64,000 bases of DNA from an uncultured Aquimarina sp. (GTDB taxonomy: Bacteria > Bacteroidota > Bacteroidia > Flavobacteriales > Flavobacteriaceae). This document shows positions 1 through 8,490 of this stretch, piece by piece (the first letter of the stretch is position 1; each line of letters opens with the position of its first letter). The stretch spans positions 310,001 to 374,000 of the forward strand of contig CANMSO010000005.1 in assembly GCA_947500545.1 (NCBI GenBank), in the 5' to 3' direction. The position numbers and the translations under genes are program-made. The notes beneath the pieces were generated by a model. It was not told the origin of the DNA. It searched no databases and was given only the letters and a program-made list of their open reading frames with translations.

Positions 1-22
1 GACCTAAGTCCGCTTTGAAAAT

Positions 23-187
23 TTAGCATGGTGCAGCAATCGTTTCACATTGACATGTATTATGAGTTCCCACATACCACTTTACACGGTCCTTATATTC
101 TCCCATAGGGTGTGGTGCCAACCCTCCTTTTAACTGTGCTACTGTCTCTTTACTTAATTGTAATTTTTTGAAGTTCTCTTTTTTCAT
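23..187 (-). CDS. Putative RiPP/bacteriocin precursor peptide with double-glycine leader (54 aa)
   Basis: The reverse strand reads a complete 54-codon frame. The leader begins MKKENFKKLQLSKETVAQLK and ends in a Gly-Gly at residues 21-22. The predicted 32-residue core is rich in aromatic residues and ends in a Thr/Cys-rich tail with Cys at 45, 47 and 54 and Thr at 41, 44 and 49. A 'K-L-x-L-x-K-E-T-V/I-A-x-L' leader followed by GG is the pattern of Bacteroidota lanthipeptide-type or other GG-leader natural-product precursors. A Cys/Thr-rich core would suit thioether formation, but no modifying enzyme is in view. Transcription runs off the left edge, so processing genes may lie there. Function is inferred from the leader only. 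Confidence 0.6.
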   Translation of the reverse strand: MKKENFKKLQLSKETVAQLKGGLAPHPMGEYKDRVKWYVGTHNTCQCETIAAPC

Positions 188-280
188 GATGTAAAAATTT
201 ATGATTTATAACATCATATCAACAATAAAAAAAAATGTTACCCCTAAAAATGAAAAATAGTTAGCTTTTAACTATCTAGT

Positions 281-997
281 CTACAATTTCTGGGTATAAT
301 AATTATAATCTGCGATTACTCTGTCTACAAATTGTAAGGGATTCTCTTGTGGTGTGATATCCATTAAAGCACTAACTTTCTTAGAAAGTTGTAAAATCAC
401 ATTATGATCTGCATCCCTTTTTGCTTCGGTATATATCGTTTTTATTTTACGCATTTGAGCATCGCTAAAAACAGTAACTTGTGGGTATACAGCAACATAA
501 TCTTCTGGTAGATCAACAAGTATGGTTTGACTAAACCGTACTCTCTGCCGCTCACTAATTACCGTTGTGCCTGCAGCCATATCACCCAATCTTTGTCCTC
601 TTCCTCCTAATAAAATAGAGACTACCGCAACACCCCCAAAAGCCAAGGAAACATCCAGCAATCTGAGCAACCATCTTATCAAGTAGTTCGAAAACGCAGG
701 TCTTGATCCATCCAATCGTACCACCTTAATCTTCATGGTTGCTTTACCAGGGGTCCTACCATCCCAAAAGGTTTCCCATAATAAAAAGTATAAAAATGGA
801 GGCATACTTAAAATCAACCAAAATGCCCATTGGTCACCCATATCCAAATCCAATGCGCCAATTATAAAAAGTATAGCAATAAAATAAGCTATGAAAATTA
901 AAATATCAATAAAATAAGCAAGTATACGCTCCCCTATACCGGCAGCATTTTGCTGTATACTGACATTTTGAGCGGTTTCTATTTGAAAATTATCCAT
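281..997 (-). CDS. RDD family membrane protein
   Basis: 238 aa. After a 20-residue N-terminal extension, the first membrane helix carries the family arginine and aspartate (R24, D31). A W-x-GRTPGK stretch lies near residues 78-86, and a second hydrophobic pair lies around 105-135. The last ~90 residues are a soluble tail. RDD proteins are inner-membrane proteins, some linked to ion transport, but the role of this one is unknown. It diverges from the SpoIIM-like gene with only 36 bp between starts. RDD and SpoIIM neighbours of MoxR/DUF58 clusters are common in bacteria, so a shared function is likely. Confidence 0.85.
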   Translation of the reverse strand: MDNFQIETAQNVSIQQNAAGIGERILAYFIDILIFIAYFIAILFIIGALDLDMGDQWAFWLILSMPPFLYFLLWETFWDGRTPGKATMKIKVVRLDGSRPAFSNYLIRWLLRLLDVSLAFGGVAVVSILLGGRGQRLGDMAAGTTVISERQRVRFSQTILVDLPEDYVAVYPQVTVFSDAQMRKIKTIYTEAKRDADHNVILQLSKKVSALMDITPQENPLQFVDRVIADYNYYTQKL

Positions 998-1033
998 TAA
1001 TTATGTTTCTTTGAGCCTCTTAATCTATGATAC

Positions 1034-1996
1034 ATGCGTGAGGCTGCTTTTGTGAAGCAAAATAAAGATAAATGGTTAAAATTTGAAAGTGTTCTGGTTA
1101 ATAATACGATAATCTCGCCAGATGACCTTTCAGATTTATATATTGAAATAACCGATCATCTTAGCTATGCTCAGACTTTTTATCCAAACAGCCAAACACT
1201 AAACTACTTAAACAGTTTAGCATCTAGTGCCCATCAAAAGATATATAAAACAAAAAAAGAGAAAAAAAATCGATTCTATTCTTTTTGGGTTAAAGAATTC
1301 CCTTTAGAGTTTTACAAATATCAAAAAGAACTATTAATTGCATTTTTAATCTCTGTACTTTTTACAGCTATTGGTGCATATTCATCAGCAACAGATGGTG
1401 CTTTTGTACGATCCATTTTAGGAGATGGTTACGTAAATATGACATTAGAGAACATTAATAATGATGATCCCATGGCAGTATATAAGCAAATGGGAGAAAC
1501 CAATATGTTTCTTGGTATCACTATTAATAATATTAGAGTAGCACTAAATTGCTTCATATTTGGAATACTATTCGGAATAGGAACTATCTATATGCTCATG
1601 CAAAACTTTATTATGCTTGGTTCATTTCAATACTTTTTCTATGATAAAGGATTGTTATGGGAAAGTGCACGTACTATCTGGATTCATGGAACAATTGAAA
1701 TTTCCGTAATTATTATAGCTGGTTGTGCCGGTTTGGTAGTTGGTAACTCAATTTTATTTCCAAAAACATTTACACGTCTTGCTTCTTTTGTAAGGGGAGT
1801 TAAGGCGGGATTAAAAATCGTTATTAGCACCGTCCCCTTCTTTATCCTTGCCGGATTTTTAGAAGGTTTTGTTACAAGACATACCGAAATGCCAGATTGG
1901 CTTGCTATTCTTATTATCTCTGGATCATTGGCTTTGATCCTATTTTATTATGTAATTTACCCCAGACAGCTTTATAAAAAACTGAAAAATGAATAA
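1034..1996 (+). CDS. Stage II sporulation protein M (SpoIIM/DUF95)-like membrane protein
   Basis: 320 aa. A soluble ~100-residue N-terminus is followed by about five membrane helices (roughly 102-120, 168-190, 220-240, 262-280, 288-310). The segment around residues 160-185 with conserved N and G residues is the family core. Non-sporulating Bacteroidota carry this family next to RDD, MoxR and DUF58 genes, so a sporulation role is not implied. It is the first gene of a tightly packed rightward operon. Its last codons overlap the next gene by 8 bp, which indicates cotranscription and probably coupled translation. Confidence 0.85.
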   Translation: MREAAFVKQNKDKWLKFESVLVNNTIISPDDLSDLYIEITDHLSYAQTFYPNSQTLNYLNSLASSAHQKIYKTKKEKKNRFYSFWVKEFPLEFYKYQKELLIAFLISVLFTAIGAYSSATDGAFVRSILGDGYVNMTLENINNDDPMAVYKQMGETNMFLGITINNIRVALNCFIFGILFGIGTIYMLMQNFIMLGSFQYFFYDKGLLWESARTIWIHGTIEISVIIIAGCAGLVVGNSILFPKTFTRLASFVRGVKAGLKIVISTVPFFILAGFLEGFVTRHTEMPDWLAILIISGSLALILFYYVIYPRQLYKKLKNE

Positions 1997-2864
1997 CAAC
2001 AACTATATCGAATTTAAGAAAAAGAGAGAGTTGGGAGATATTCTTACCGACACTTTTGCTTTTGTAAGACAAGAAGGTAAATCTCTACTTTCTGTTTTAA
2101 TGAAAACCTGTGGAATACCCTTTGCCATTCTGTTACTTGCATCTGCATATTATGCGTACACAACGGCCAATGTATTTGACCCGGCAAGTATTAGAGGTGG
2201 AGGAATGTTAAATACTGGTGGCTTTTTGATTTCTATATTTATCATGATAGCCGCTCTTCTTGCTTTCTACGGCTTGCTTTTTGGTACCGTTTTACATTAT
2301 ATCAAGGGTTATATTGGCTTAAAAGGCACAATTAATAAAGATACTATTGTGCAAGGCGTGAAGAAAGATTTTGGAAGTATTCTTGGACTAGGAGTACTTT
2401 CTGGAATCATCATTTTCTTTGGGTTTATGCTTTGTGTGTTACCCGGTATATATTTATATGTACCTATGAGTCTTGTATTTTCTATACTCGTATTTCGTAA
2501 TGTCAGTGTTTCTGATGCCATAAGTGAAAGTTTTCAACTTATAAAAGATGAATGGTGGATCACCTTTGCTACACTTTTTGTATTAGGGTTAATAATATGG
2601 ATAATTAGTATGGTTTTTTCTGTTCCTGCTTTGATTTATACCTATACAAAACAAATCGCATCTGTAACAGAAGTATCTACTACCGATGCATCAGGCGCTG
2701 TTGATTGGATTTTTATTGCATTAAATACGTTGTCTTCTGCTGTTCAATACATATTATATGTTATTACGGCTATTTCAACTGCATTTATATATTACAACCT
2801 GAACGAAAGAAAACACTCAACAGGAGCTTTAGAACAAATAGATTCTTTAGGAGAAAACAAATAA
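1989..2864 (+). CDS. Polytopic membrane protein of the MoxR/DUF58 cluster, about six helices
   Basis: 291 aa with roughly six hydrophobic helices (about 35-55, 78-105, 130-160, 190-215 and 235-270). The soluble N-terminal start contains K-K-R-E-L-G-D-I-L. Layout and position match membrane proteins found between SpoIIM and DUF4129 genes in flavobacterial MoxR clusters. No catalytic motif is visible. It overlaps the SpoIIM-like gene by 8 bp, and its stop lies 8 bp before the TTG start proposed for the next gene. A role as an envelope partner of the MoxR ATPase is inferred from context only. Confidence 0.7.
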   Translation: MNNNNYIEFKKKRELGDILTDTFAFVRQEGKSLLSVLMKTCGIPFAILLLASAYYAYTTANVFDPASIRGGGMLNTGGFLISIFIMIAALLAFYGLLFGTVLHYIKGYIGLKGTINKDTIVQGVKKDFGSILGLGVLSGIIIFFGFMLCVLPGIYLYVPMSLVFSILVFRNVSVSDAISESFQLIKDEWWITFATLFVLGLIIWIISMVFSVPALIYTYTKQIASVTEVSTTDASGAVDWIFIALNTLSSAVQYILYVITAISTAFIYYNLNERKHSTGALEQIDSLGENK

Positions 2865-2872
2865 TTATTGCT

Positions 2873-3622
2873 TTGAAAATTCTTTACTGTTTACTGTTTT
2901 TACTATCCTTTTCCTTATCTGCAAAGATTCAGGATAGTTCAGCCGTTTCAATTAATCAAGAACTAATATATGACCTTGATACTGAGAAAAACATTCAAGA
3001 ATTTGATACACAAGAGATAGAGAAATATAAAAAACTTGACGACTTTAATTATACAGAATATCAAGAAGTTGACAATTGGTGGACCCAGTTTAAAAAATGG
3101 ATATATCAGCTCTGGCTCAAACTTTTTGAATGGCTTTTTGGAGCCGGCGAAATCAGTGGGTTCTGGACAATAATCTTTAGGATTTTACCCTATCTAGTAG
3201 TTATTGGAGTTTTATTTTTATTGGGATGGTTGTTTATGAAAGTGAATCCAAGCGATATGCTTCTAGAAAAACAAATACCTCCACAGGTAGAGTTAACAGA
3301 TGACGAAGATATCATGCAAAATCAAGATATTCGAGAGTTAATTAATCTAGCTGTAAAAAACAATAATTATAGACTGGCAATAAGATATTACTATCTTTTT
3401 GTGTTGAAAAAGATGTCTGATCTGGAGGTTATTAACTGGGAATCTCAAAAAACGAATACGGATTACATTAAAGAGCTAACAGATAGCTCTGTAAAAGATC
3501 AATTTAAAACCATTACCAGATTATATGACTACATCTGGTACGGAAGCTTTGAGGTAAATGAAAAGTCCTACCTACAAGCAGAAAAAGAATTTCAATCAAT
3601 AACCAATAGTATCCAACGCTAG
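2873..3622 (+). CDS. DUF4129 domain protein, signal peptide and one membrane helix
   Basis: 249 aa from a TTG start. The frame stays open upstream inside the previous gene, but the TTG at 2873 gives a good signal sequence (MKILYCLLFLLSFSLSA) and lies just after the previous stop, so it is preferred. A central helix lies at about residues 100-125. The C-terminal ~100 residues match the DUF4129 pattern: NN-x-RLAIRYYY, then a Y-x-W-Y-G segment and a final helix. DUF4129 proteins accompany MoxR/DUF58 and transglutaminase-like proteins. The domain is probably cytoplasmic and helical. Confidence 0.8.
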   Translation: MKILYCLLFLLSFSLSAKIQDSSAVSINQELIYDLDTEKNIQEFDTQEIEKYKKLDDFNYTEYQEVDNWWTQFKKWIYQLWLKLFEWLFGAGEISGFWTIIFRILPYLVVIGVLFLLGWLFMKVNPSDMLLEKQIPPQVELTDDEDIMQNQDIRELINLAVKNNNYRLAIRYYYLFVLKKMSDLEVINWESQKTNTDYIKELTDSSVKDQFKTITRLYDYIWYGSFEVNEKSYLQAEKEFQSITNSIQR

Positions 3623-3626
3623 TCAG

Positions 3627-4838
3627 ATGTCAAATAAATCCAAAATATTTATCTTGATTATCGTGTTAGCAATAGGTATGCTCACGTATCTTGAAACTAG
3701 TGAAAGAGAACCTATAAACTGGTATCCAAGCTATGCCAAAACAGATAAAATACCATTAGGCACTTTCGTTTCGTATAACCTAATTAAGTCAACTTTTGAT
3801 GCTGAAGGAATAAAAGACGTAAACCAACCACCATATGAGTTTCTAGACAGTAATGATTCTATCCTGGGGACTTACTTTTTTGTAAATGGTTCAATAAGTT
3901 TTGATAAAGCAGAACTTGGTAAAATTTTGAGTTGGGTAGAAAAAGGAAATTCGTTGTTCATTTCGGCAAAGACAATAGAAAATAAGCTATTAGACACCCT
4001 AAATATTGAAACTGACAACCTTCTATCACTTAACAACCTCTCTACAAAACCCATTGTAGAATTAACTAATACCAACCTAAAAGGAAAGTCTCCGTTTTTA
4101 TATGACCGGGATATTTACAACCCATATTTTAACGAATTAGACACATTAAATGCTACGGTTCTTGGTATTTCTCAACTATACAATGATACGCTGAAGATAA
4201 AAAACCCTAATGTAAATTATATACAACAATCGTTTGGTGAAGGAAAAATTTTCCTACATACCTTTCCCGAAGCTTTTGGAAACTACTTTATGCTAAAAGA
4301 TAAAAACTATGAGTATACTCAAAATCTATTGGCATATATAAATCCAACTCATAAAATCATTTGGGACAATTATTACAAGTCTGGAAAAACATTCTATACC
4401 TCTCCCCTTTTCTTATTGTTAAGTAATCGATATTTAAAATGGGCTTATTATTTTGTCCTTATCGGGGTTCTTTTGTTTGTACTATTTGAAGGGAAACGTA
4501 AACAAAGAAGTATTCCGGTTATAGAACCGCTAAAAAACCAAACACTAGCTTTTACCAGAACGATTAGTGGGATGTACTTTGAAAAAGAAAAGCACAAAGA
4601 AATTGCCACAAAACAGAATCTGTTATTTTTGGATTATGTACGCAATGTATTGCGAATCCCTACAGATCATCTTGATGAGAAAACATTGATCGATATATCT
4701 GCCAGAAGTAATAATGATATAGAAGACACTAAAAAGTTATTCAGATATTTTGAGGAATTAAGTAAAAAATCGAAAATCGAAAAAGAGGAATTAAGCAAGC
4801 TTTATGAATTGATAACAATATTCAAAAGCCGAGCTTAA
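3627..4838 (+). CDS. DUF4350 domain-containing membrane protein
   Basis: 403 aa. An N-terminal signal anchor (residues 6-22) is followed by a ~250-residue periplasmic domain of the DUF4350 type. That domain resembles a GldG/IFT52-like Rossmann fold: 'F-V-N-G-S-I-S' and 'G-N-S-L-F-I-S-A' strands, then 'G-E-G-K-I-F-L-H-T-F-P-E-A'. A second helix (about 276-293) leads to a ~110-residue cytoplasmic helical tail. The gene starts 4 bp after the DUF4129 stop and ends just before the MoxR gene. A membrane-embedded subunit or substrate of the MoxR machine is an inference from synteny. Confidence 0.8.
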   Translation: MSNKSKIFILIIVLAIGMLTYLETSEREPINWYPSYAKTDKIPLGTFVSYNLIKSTFDAEGIKDVNQPPYEFLDSNDSILGTYFFVNGSISFDKAELGKILSWVEKGNSLFISAKTIENKLLDTLNIETDNLLSLNNLSTKPIVELTNTNLKGKSPFLYDRDIYNPYFNELDTLNATVLGISQLYNDTLKIKNPNVNYIQQSFGEGKIFLHTFPEAFGNYFMLKDKNYEYTQNLLAYINPTHKIIWDNYYKSGKTFYTSPLFLLLSNRYLKWAYYFVLIGVLLFVLFEGKRKQRSIPVIEPLKNQTLAFTRTISGMYFEKEKHKEIATKQNLLFLDYVRNVLRIPTDHLDEKTLIDISARSNNDIEDTKKLFRYFEELSKKSKIEKEELSKLYELITIFKSRA

Positions 4839-4867
4839 GACCATTGAGTATTTTAAAAGAATCATAT

Positions 4868-5908
4868 ATGGAAAATGAAGAAATAACCAACAATACCAAT
4901 CCCGAGCAAACTCCGCAAACTGAATCGTCTGATCAAAACCTTGGATTTCAGAACAGGATTGATCTTAGTGAGCTTCAAGAAGTTGTTGAAAAACTCAAGG
5001 CAGAATTGGCTAAAGTTATCGTTGGGCAACAAGACTTTGTTGAATTATTAATTGTATCCCTGTTATCCAATGGTCATGTACTCATAGAAGGTGTTCCTGG
5101 AATTGCAAAAACTGTGACTGCTAAGTTATTTGCAAAAACATTAGATACTGGTTTTAATAGAATTCAGTTTACACCAGATCTTATGCCTAGTGATGTATTG
5201 GGAACATCTGTACTAAATATGAAAACCAGTGACTTTGAATTCAAAAAGGGTCCTATTTTCTCAAATATGGTGCTTATAGATGAAATTAACCGAGCCCCGG
5301 CCAAAACACAAGCCGCTTTGTTTGAAGTTATGGAAGAAAAACAAGTAACGATAGACGGTGTGAGATATCCTATGGATCCTCCGTTTATGGTACTGGCAAC
5401 ACAAAACCCAATAGAGCAAGAAGGAACCTATGCTCTACCAGAAGCACAATTAGATCGATTTTTGTTTAAGATCAAAGTAGATTACCCTTCTCTTGAAGAC
5501 GAAGTAAGTATCCTGAAAACACATCACGAAAGGAAAACTCAAAAACCATTAGAGTTGGTTAATGCTGTGATGACTCCAGAAAAACTACAAGAGTTTAAAG
5601 CAAAAACGCAAGAAGTTATTGTTGAAGAAAAGATTTTAGGATACATTGCAGAGATTGTTACCAAAACACGAACTCATCCTCACTTGTATTTGGGTGGTTC
5701 GCCTCGTGCATCTATTGCCGTGATGAATGCATCCAAAGCGTTTGCAGCCATAAGCGGAAGAGATTTCGTAACTCCAGAGGATATCAAAAAATCGTTATTC
5801 CCTGTATTGCGCCACCGTATAATTTTATCTCCAGAACGTGAGATGGAAGGAATGACCACCGAAAATGTTATCGAAATGATATTACAATCTGTAGAAATAC
5901 CAAGATAG
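4868..5908 (+). CDS. MoxR family AAA+ ATPase
   Basis: 346 aa. It has a Walker A GVPGIAKT near residues 77-84, a Walker B MVLIDEINRAPAKTQ, a sensor-1 region ATQNPIEQEGTYALPEAQLDRF and the C-terminal lid. The length suits MoxR ATPases. The frame is open from a TTG at 4844, but the ATG at 4868 gives the usual acidic, low-complexity N-terminus and is preferred. MoxR ATPases act as chaperone-like remodelers together with DUF58/VWA-type partners, and the next gene is the DUF58 partner, overlapping by one base (TAGTG). Membership is certain; the substrate is unknown. Confidence 0.95.
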   Translation: MENEEITNNTNPEQTPQTESSDQNLGFQNRIDLSELQEVVEKLKAELAKVIVGQQDFVELLIVSLLSNGHVLIEGVPGIAKTVTAKLFAKTLDTGFNRIQFTPDLMPSDVLGTSVLNMKTSDFEFKKGPIFSNMVLIDEINRAPAKTQAALFEVMEEKQVTIDGVRYPMDPPFMVLATQNPIEQEGTYALPEAQLDRFLFKIKVDYPSLEDEVSILKTHHERKTQKPLELVNAVMTPEKLQEFKAKTQEVIVEEKILGYIAEIVTKTRTHPHLYLGGSPRASIAVMNASKAFAAISGRDFVTPEDIKKSLFPVLRHRIILSPEREMEGMTTENVIEMILQSVEIPR

Positions 5909-7245
5909 TGTTGATCAAATTTTTAAAATCCTTATACCTAAGCCACAGGGTATTTTATATACTCACAGCGATATCAGTACTATTCCTGCTATCGTACTGG
6001 TTTAATGCGCTGTATCCTATCGCTTGGTTAACTGTATGGGGATTAATAATTATCTTTTTATTTGATACAGTAATTTTATACAATTCAAAAAATGGAATCG
6101 ATGCCAGCAGAATTCTACCCGATAAATTTTCGAATAGCGATTTCAATGCGATTCCAATAAGAATCAAAAGCAATTATAACTTCACTACCAAGGTTGAAAT
6201 TATTGACGAGATCCCAGTTCAATTTCAGAAACGTGATTTTCTTAAAACTGGTAGTATCCCTGGTAAATCAACTCTTGATTTTGAATATTCTATTAGACCA
6301 GTAAAACGAGGAGAATATGTGTTTGGAAACCTTCATATATACACGATGACAAGCATAGGATTCGTGAAACGACGTTATAGCTTTGACAAATCTGCAACGG
6401 TTAAGGTATATCCTTCTTTTATCCAGATGAAAAAATATGATTTTCTGGCTATTGATAATAAATTGACTCAAATCGGACTTAAAAAAATACGTCGTATTGG
6501 ACATACGATGGAGTTTGAACAAATAAAAGAATATGTACTTGGTGATGATGTACGTACGATCAACTGGAAAGCAACGGCAAAGCACGGCAACCTGATGATT
6601 AATCAGTTTCAGGATGAGAAATCACAACCTATCTATTCTATTATTGATGCCAGCAGGGTAATGAAAATGCCGTTTAACGAGTTAAGTCTACTTGATTATG
6701 CAGTGAATAGTACTTTGGCGTTTTCAAATATTGCCTTAAAAAAGCATGATAAAGTGGGTATGCTTACTTTTTCTAATACGGTAAATGATTTTTTACCCGA
6801 TAGCGGAAAGAAAACCTATATCAACAATATTTCTGAAACATTATATAACGTAAAAACTCAATTTCTTGATGCCGATTTTGGGTTGTTATATGCCCATATA
6901 AAACGACAAATCAATCATAGGAGTTTACTATTGCTATATACTAATTTTGAGCATATTTCATCTCTAAAAAGACAACTTCCCTTTTTACAGGCATTGGCAA
7001 AAAAGCATTTGCTTGTTGTTATTTTCTTTGAAAACACAGAGCTAGACTCTTTGATTACCAAAAAAGCAGAAGACACCCAGACCATATACGATCAAACCAT
7101 TGCCCAGCAATTTGCGTATGACAAAAAGGTGATGGTAAAAGAACTCCAAAAACACGGTATCCAAACAGTACTGACTACACCAGAAAATCTTACCGTAAAT
7201 ACAATCAATAAATACCTTGAGATTAAAGCGCGGGGACTTTTGTAG
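5908..7245 (+). CDS. DUF58 domain-containing protein (MoxR partner)
   Basis: 445 aa. Two N-terminal membrane helices (about 15-55) are followed by a beta-rich domain. The DUF58 signature 'E-Y-x-x-G-D-D-x-R-x-I-N-W-K-A-T-A' lies near residues 207-225, and a VWA-like C-terminal region follows. The GTG start overlaps the MoxR stop in a TAGTG junction, implying translational coupling. The operon appears to end here, because a new TAnnTTTG promoter lies just downstream at 7263. Confidence 0.92.
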   Translation: MLIKFLKSLYLSHRVFYILTAISVLFLLSYWFNALYPIAWLTVWGLIIIFLFDTVILYNSKNGIDASRILPDKFSNSDFNAIPIRIKSNYNFTTKVEIIDEIPVQFQKRDFLKTGSIPGKSTLDFEYSIRPVKRGEYVFGNLHIYTMTSIGFVKRRYSFDKSATVKVYPSFIQMKKYDFLAIDNKLTQIGLKKIRRIGHTMEFEQIKEYVLGDDVRTINWKATAKHGNLMINQFQDEKSQPIYSIIDASRVMKMPFNELSLLDYAVNSTLAFSNIALKKHDKVGMLTFSNTVNDFLPDSGKKTYINNISETLYNVKTQFLDADFGLLYAHIKRQINHRSLLLLYTNFEHISSLKRQLPFLQALAKKHLLVVIFFENTELDSLITKKAEDTQTIYDQTIAQQFAYDKKVMVKELQKHGIQTVLTTPENLTVNTINKYLEIKARGLL

Positions 7246-7270
7246 TTATTAATTTAACCTGGTAGATTTG
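7240..7270 (+). promoter_or_regulatory. Bacteroidota-type promoter (TTG-N20-TAGATTTG) for the Crp/Fnr gene
   Basis: TTG at 7240-7242 and TAGATTTG at 7263-7270 match the flavobacterial -33 TTG / -7 TAnnTTTG consensus with 20-bp spacing. The element overlaps the end of the DUF58 gene and leaves a 5' leader of roughly 90 nt before the ATG at 7367. Confidence 0.55.
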
Positions 7271-7366
7271 TAAATAAAAATGCATAGAAAATAAAGGATA
7301 TATATCCTTTATCCAATTGTTGGGACATCATTTAAACACAACATTCCAAGCTAGAGTTCTTATTTG

Positions 7367-7930
7367 ATGAAAGAAAAACTAAAAAATCATATTGAAAAAT
7401 TAATACATCTTACAGATGATGAACACTCATTTGTTCAATCACATTTCTCATTTGAAAAGTATAAAAAAAATGATTTTCTTATTCAAAAAGGAAAAAATGT
7501 AAAGAATTGCTACTTTGTCGTTTCAGGGCTTTTAAAATTAGTTTATGATGATAAAGATGGGAAACAACATATTGTATCATTTGCGATGGAAGATTGGTGG
7601 GAAAGTGATTTTTCAGCTTATTTTTCAGAAGCTAAAGCTAAAATGTCATTACAATGTATTGAAGACACCATAGTGTTTTCAATTAGTCTTAAAAATTATC
7701 AAAAGCTATCTGCTGAATCCCCAAAAATGCAGCGTTTCTTTCTCAAGAAATCTAACTCAGGGCACATTGCCTCACAAAATAGAATTTTATCTTTTCTAAC
7801 ATCAAATGCTAAGGAAAGATATGAGCAACTGCTCAAACAATATCCATCATTATTTCAACGAGTTCCCAAAACACTTTTAGCCTCTTATTTAGGTGTTTCA
7901 CGCGAGACACTTAGTCGTCTTTCTTCTTAG
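7367..7930 (+). CDS. Crp/Fnr family transcriptional regulator
   Basis: 187 aa from the ATG at 7367; a TTG three bases earlier is also in frame. A cyclic-nucleotide-binding-type beta barrel spans residues ~25-115 (FLIQKGKNVKNCYFVVSGLL). A helix-turn-helix closes the protein (TLLASYLGVSRETLSRL). There is no cluster of cysteines for an Fe-S centre, so it is not a classical Fnr. A near-perfect TGTGA-N6-TCACG operator lies between this gene and the RidA-like gene downstream, so self-control or control of its neighbour is plausible. The ligand is unknown. Confidence 0.9.
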   Translation: MKEKLKNHIEKLIHLTDDEHSFVQSHFSFEKYKKNDFLIQKGKNVKNCYFVVSGLLKLVYDDKDGKQHIVSFAMEDWWESDFSAYFSEAKAKMSLQCIEDTIVFSISLKNYQKLSAESPKMQRFFLKKSNSGHIASQNRILSFLTSNAKERYEQLLKQYPSLFQRVPKTLLASYLGVSRETLSRLSS

Positions 7931-7950
7931 TTTTTTTGCTTTTTCATAAT

Positions 7951-7966
7951 TGTGACGTTTATCACG
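7951..7966. promoter_or_regulatory. CRP/FNR-like palindromic operator
   Basis: TGTGACGTTTATCACG matches TGTGA-N6-TCACA with one difference. It lies 21 bp after the Crp/Fnr stop codon and 54 bp before the RidA-like start, where a regulator of the downstream gene would bind. Binding by the adjacent Crp/Fnr protein is inferred. Confidence 0.5.
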
Positions 7967-8019
7967 CTAAAAAAATGATTCCATTTAGACCTTTGTATTG
8001 AATATTAAAATATACAACG

Positions 8020-8490
8020 ATGAAATATATAGGAAAAATTTTAGCAATCACATTATTAACTTTTGTGTCATCAACGGCGCAAAACCAAAAAAGAGAAAAA
8101 ATGGAAAAACAGATCTCAAACCCATGGAAATGGCAAAACGAGCGCAGTTATGTGCAGGCCGTAGAAGTAAGAAAAGCTGAAGGTACACTTTATGTATCTG
8201 GGCAAACGGCAATAAGTGCTGATGGTAAATCAAGTAACGCTGATATGAAAACTCAATTGACTGAGGCTATAAAAAATTTAGAAACAGTAATCGACGAGGC
8301 GGGTTACGAATGTAAAAATATTGTACGGTTGAATATCTATACTACTTCCAATGAAGAACTTTTGCTCAGTTTTAATGTATTTCAGGACTGGGTAGCTAAG
8401 CATGGTATGAAGCAAGCACTCACTTTATTGGAAGTCAAAAGTCTTTTTGAAACGTTGAAAGTTGAATTGGAAGCGACCGTCGTAAAATAG
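8020..8490 (+). CDS. RidA/YjgF family protein with putative export signal
   Basis: 156 aa. Residues 1-20 look like a signal peptide (MKYIGKILAITLLTFVSSTA), followed by a RidA domain at about 35-156: 'YVSGQTAISADG', 'TQLTEAIKNLETVIDEAG', 'NIVRLNIYTT', and a C-terminal 'VELEATVV'. Canonical RidA enzymes are cytoplasmic and hydrolyse reactive enamine/imine intermediates using an Arg in a P-A-R-[ST] segment. Here the matching segment reads Q-A-L-T, so the catalytic arginine seems absent. An internal ATG at 8101 would give an unexported form. It follows the Crp/Fnr gene and a CRP-like site. Confidence 0.85.
   Translation: MKYIGKILAITLLTFVSSTAQNQKREKMEKQISNPWKWQNERSYVQAVEVRKAEGTLYVSGQTAISADGKSSNADMKTQLTEAIKNLETVIDEAGYECKNIVRLNIYTTSNEELLLSFNVFQDWVAKHGMKQALTLLEVKSLFETLKVELEATVVK

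Noticed and set aside
1034..1996. Sporulation role for the SpoIIM-like gene
   Set aside because: The family is widespread in non-sporulating bacteria beside MoxR clusters, and no other sporulation gene is present.
7998..8180. 60-codon frame overlapping the RidA-like start
   Set aside because: Alternative frame; the RidA-like frame has a signal peptide and domain match.
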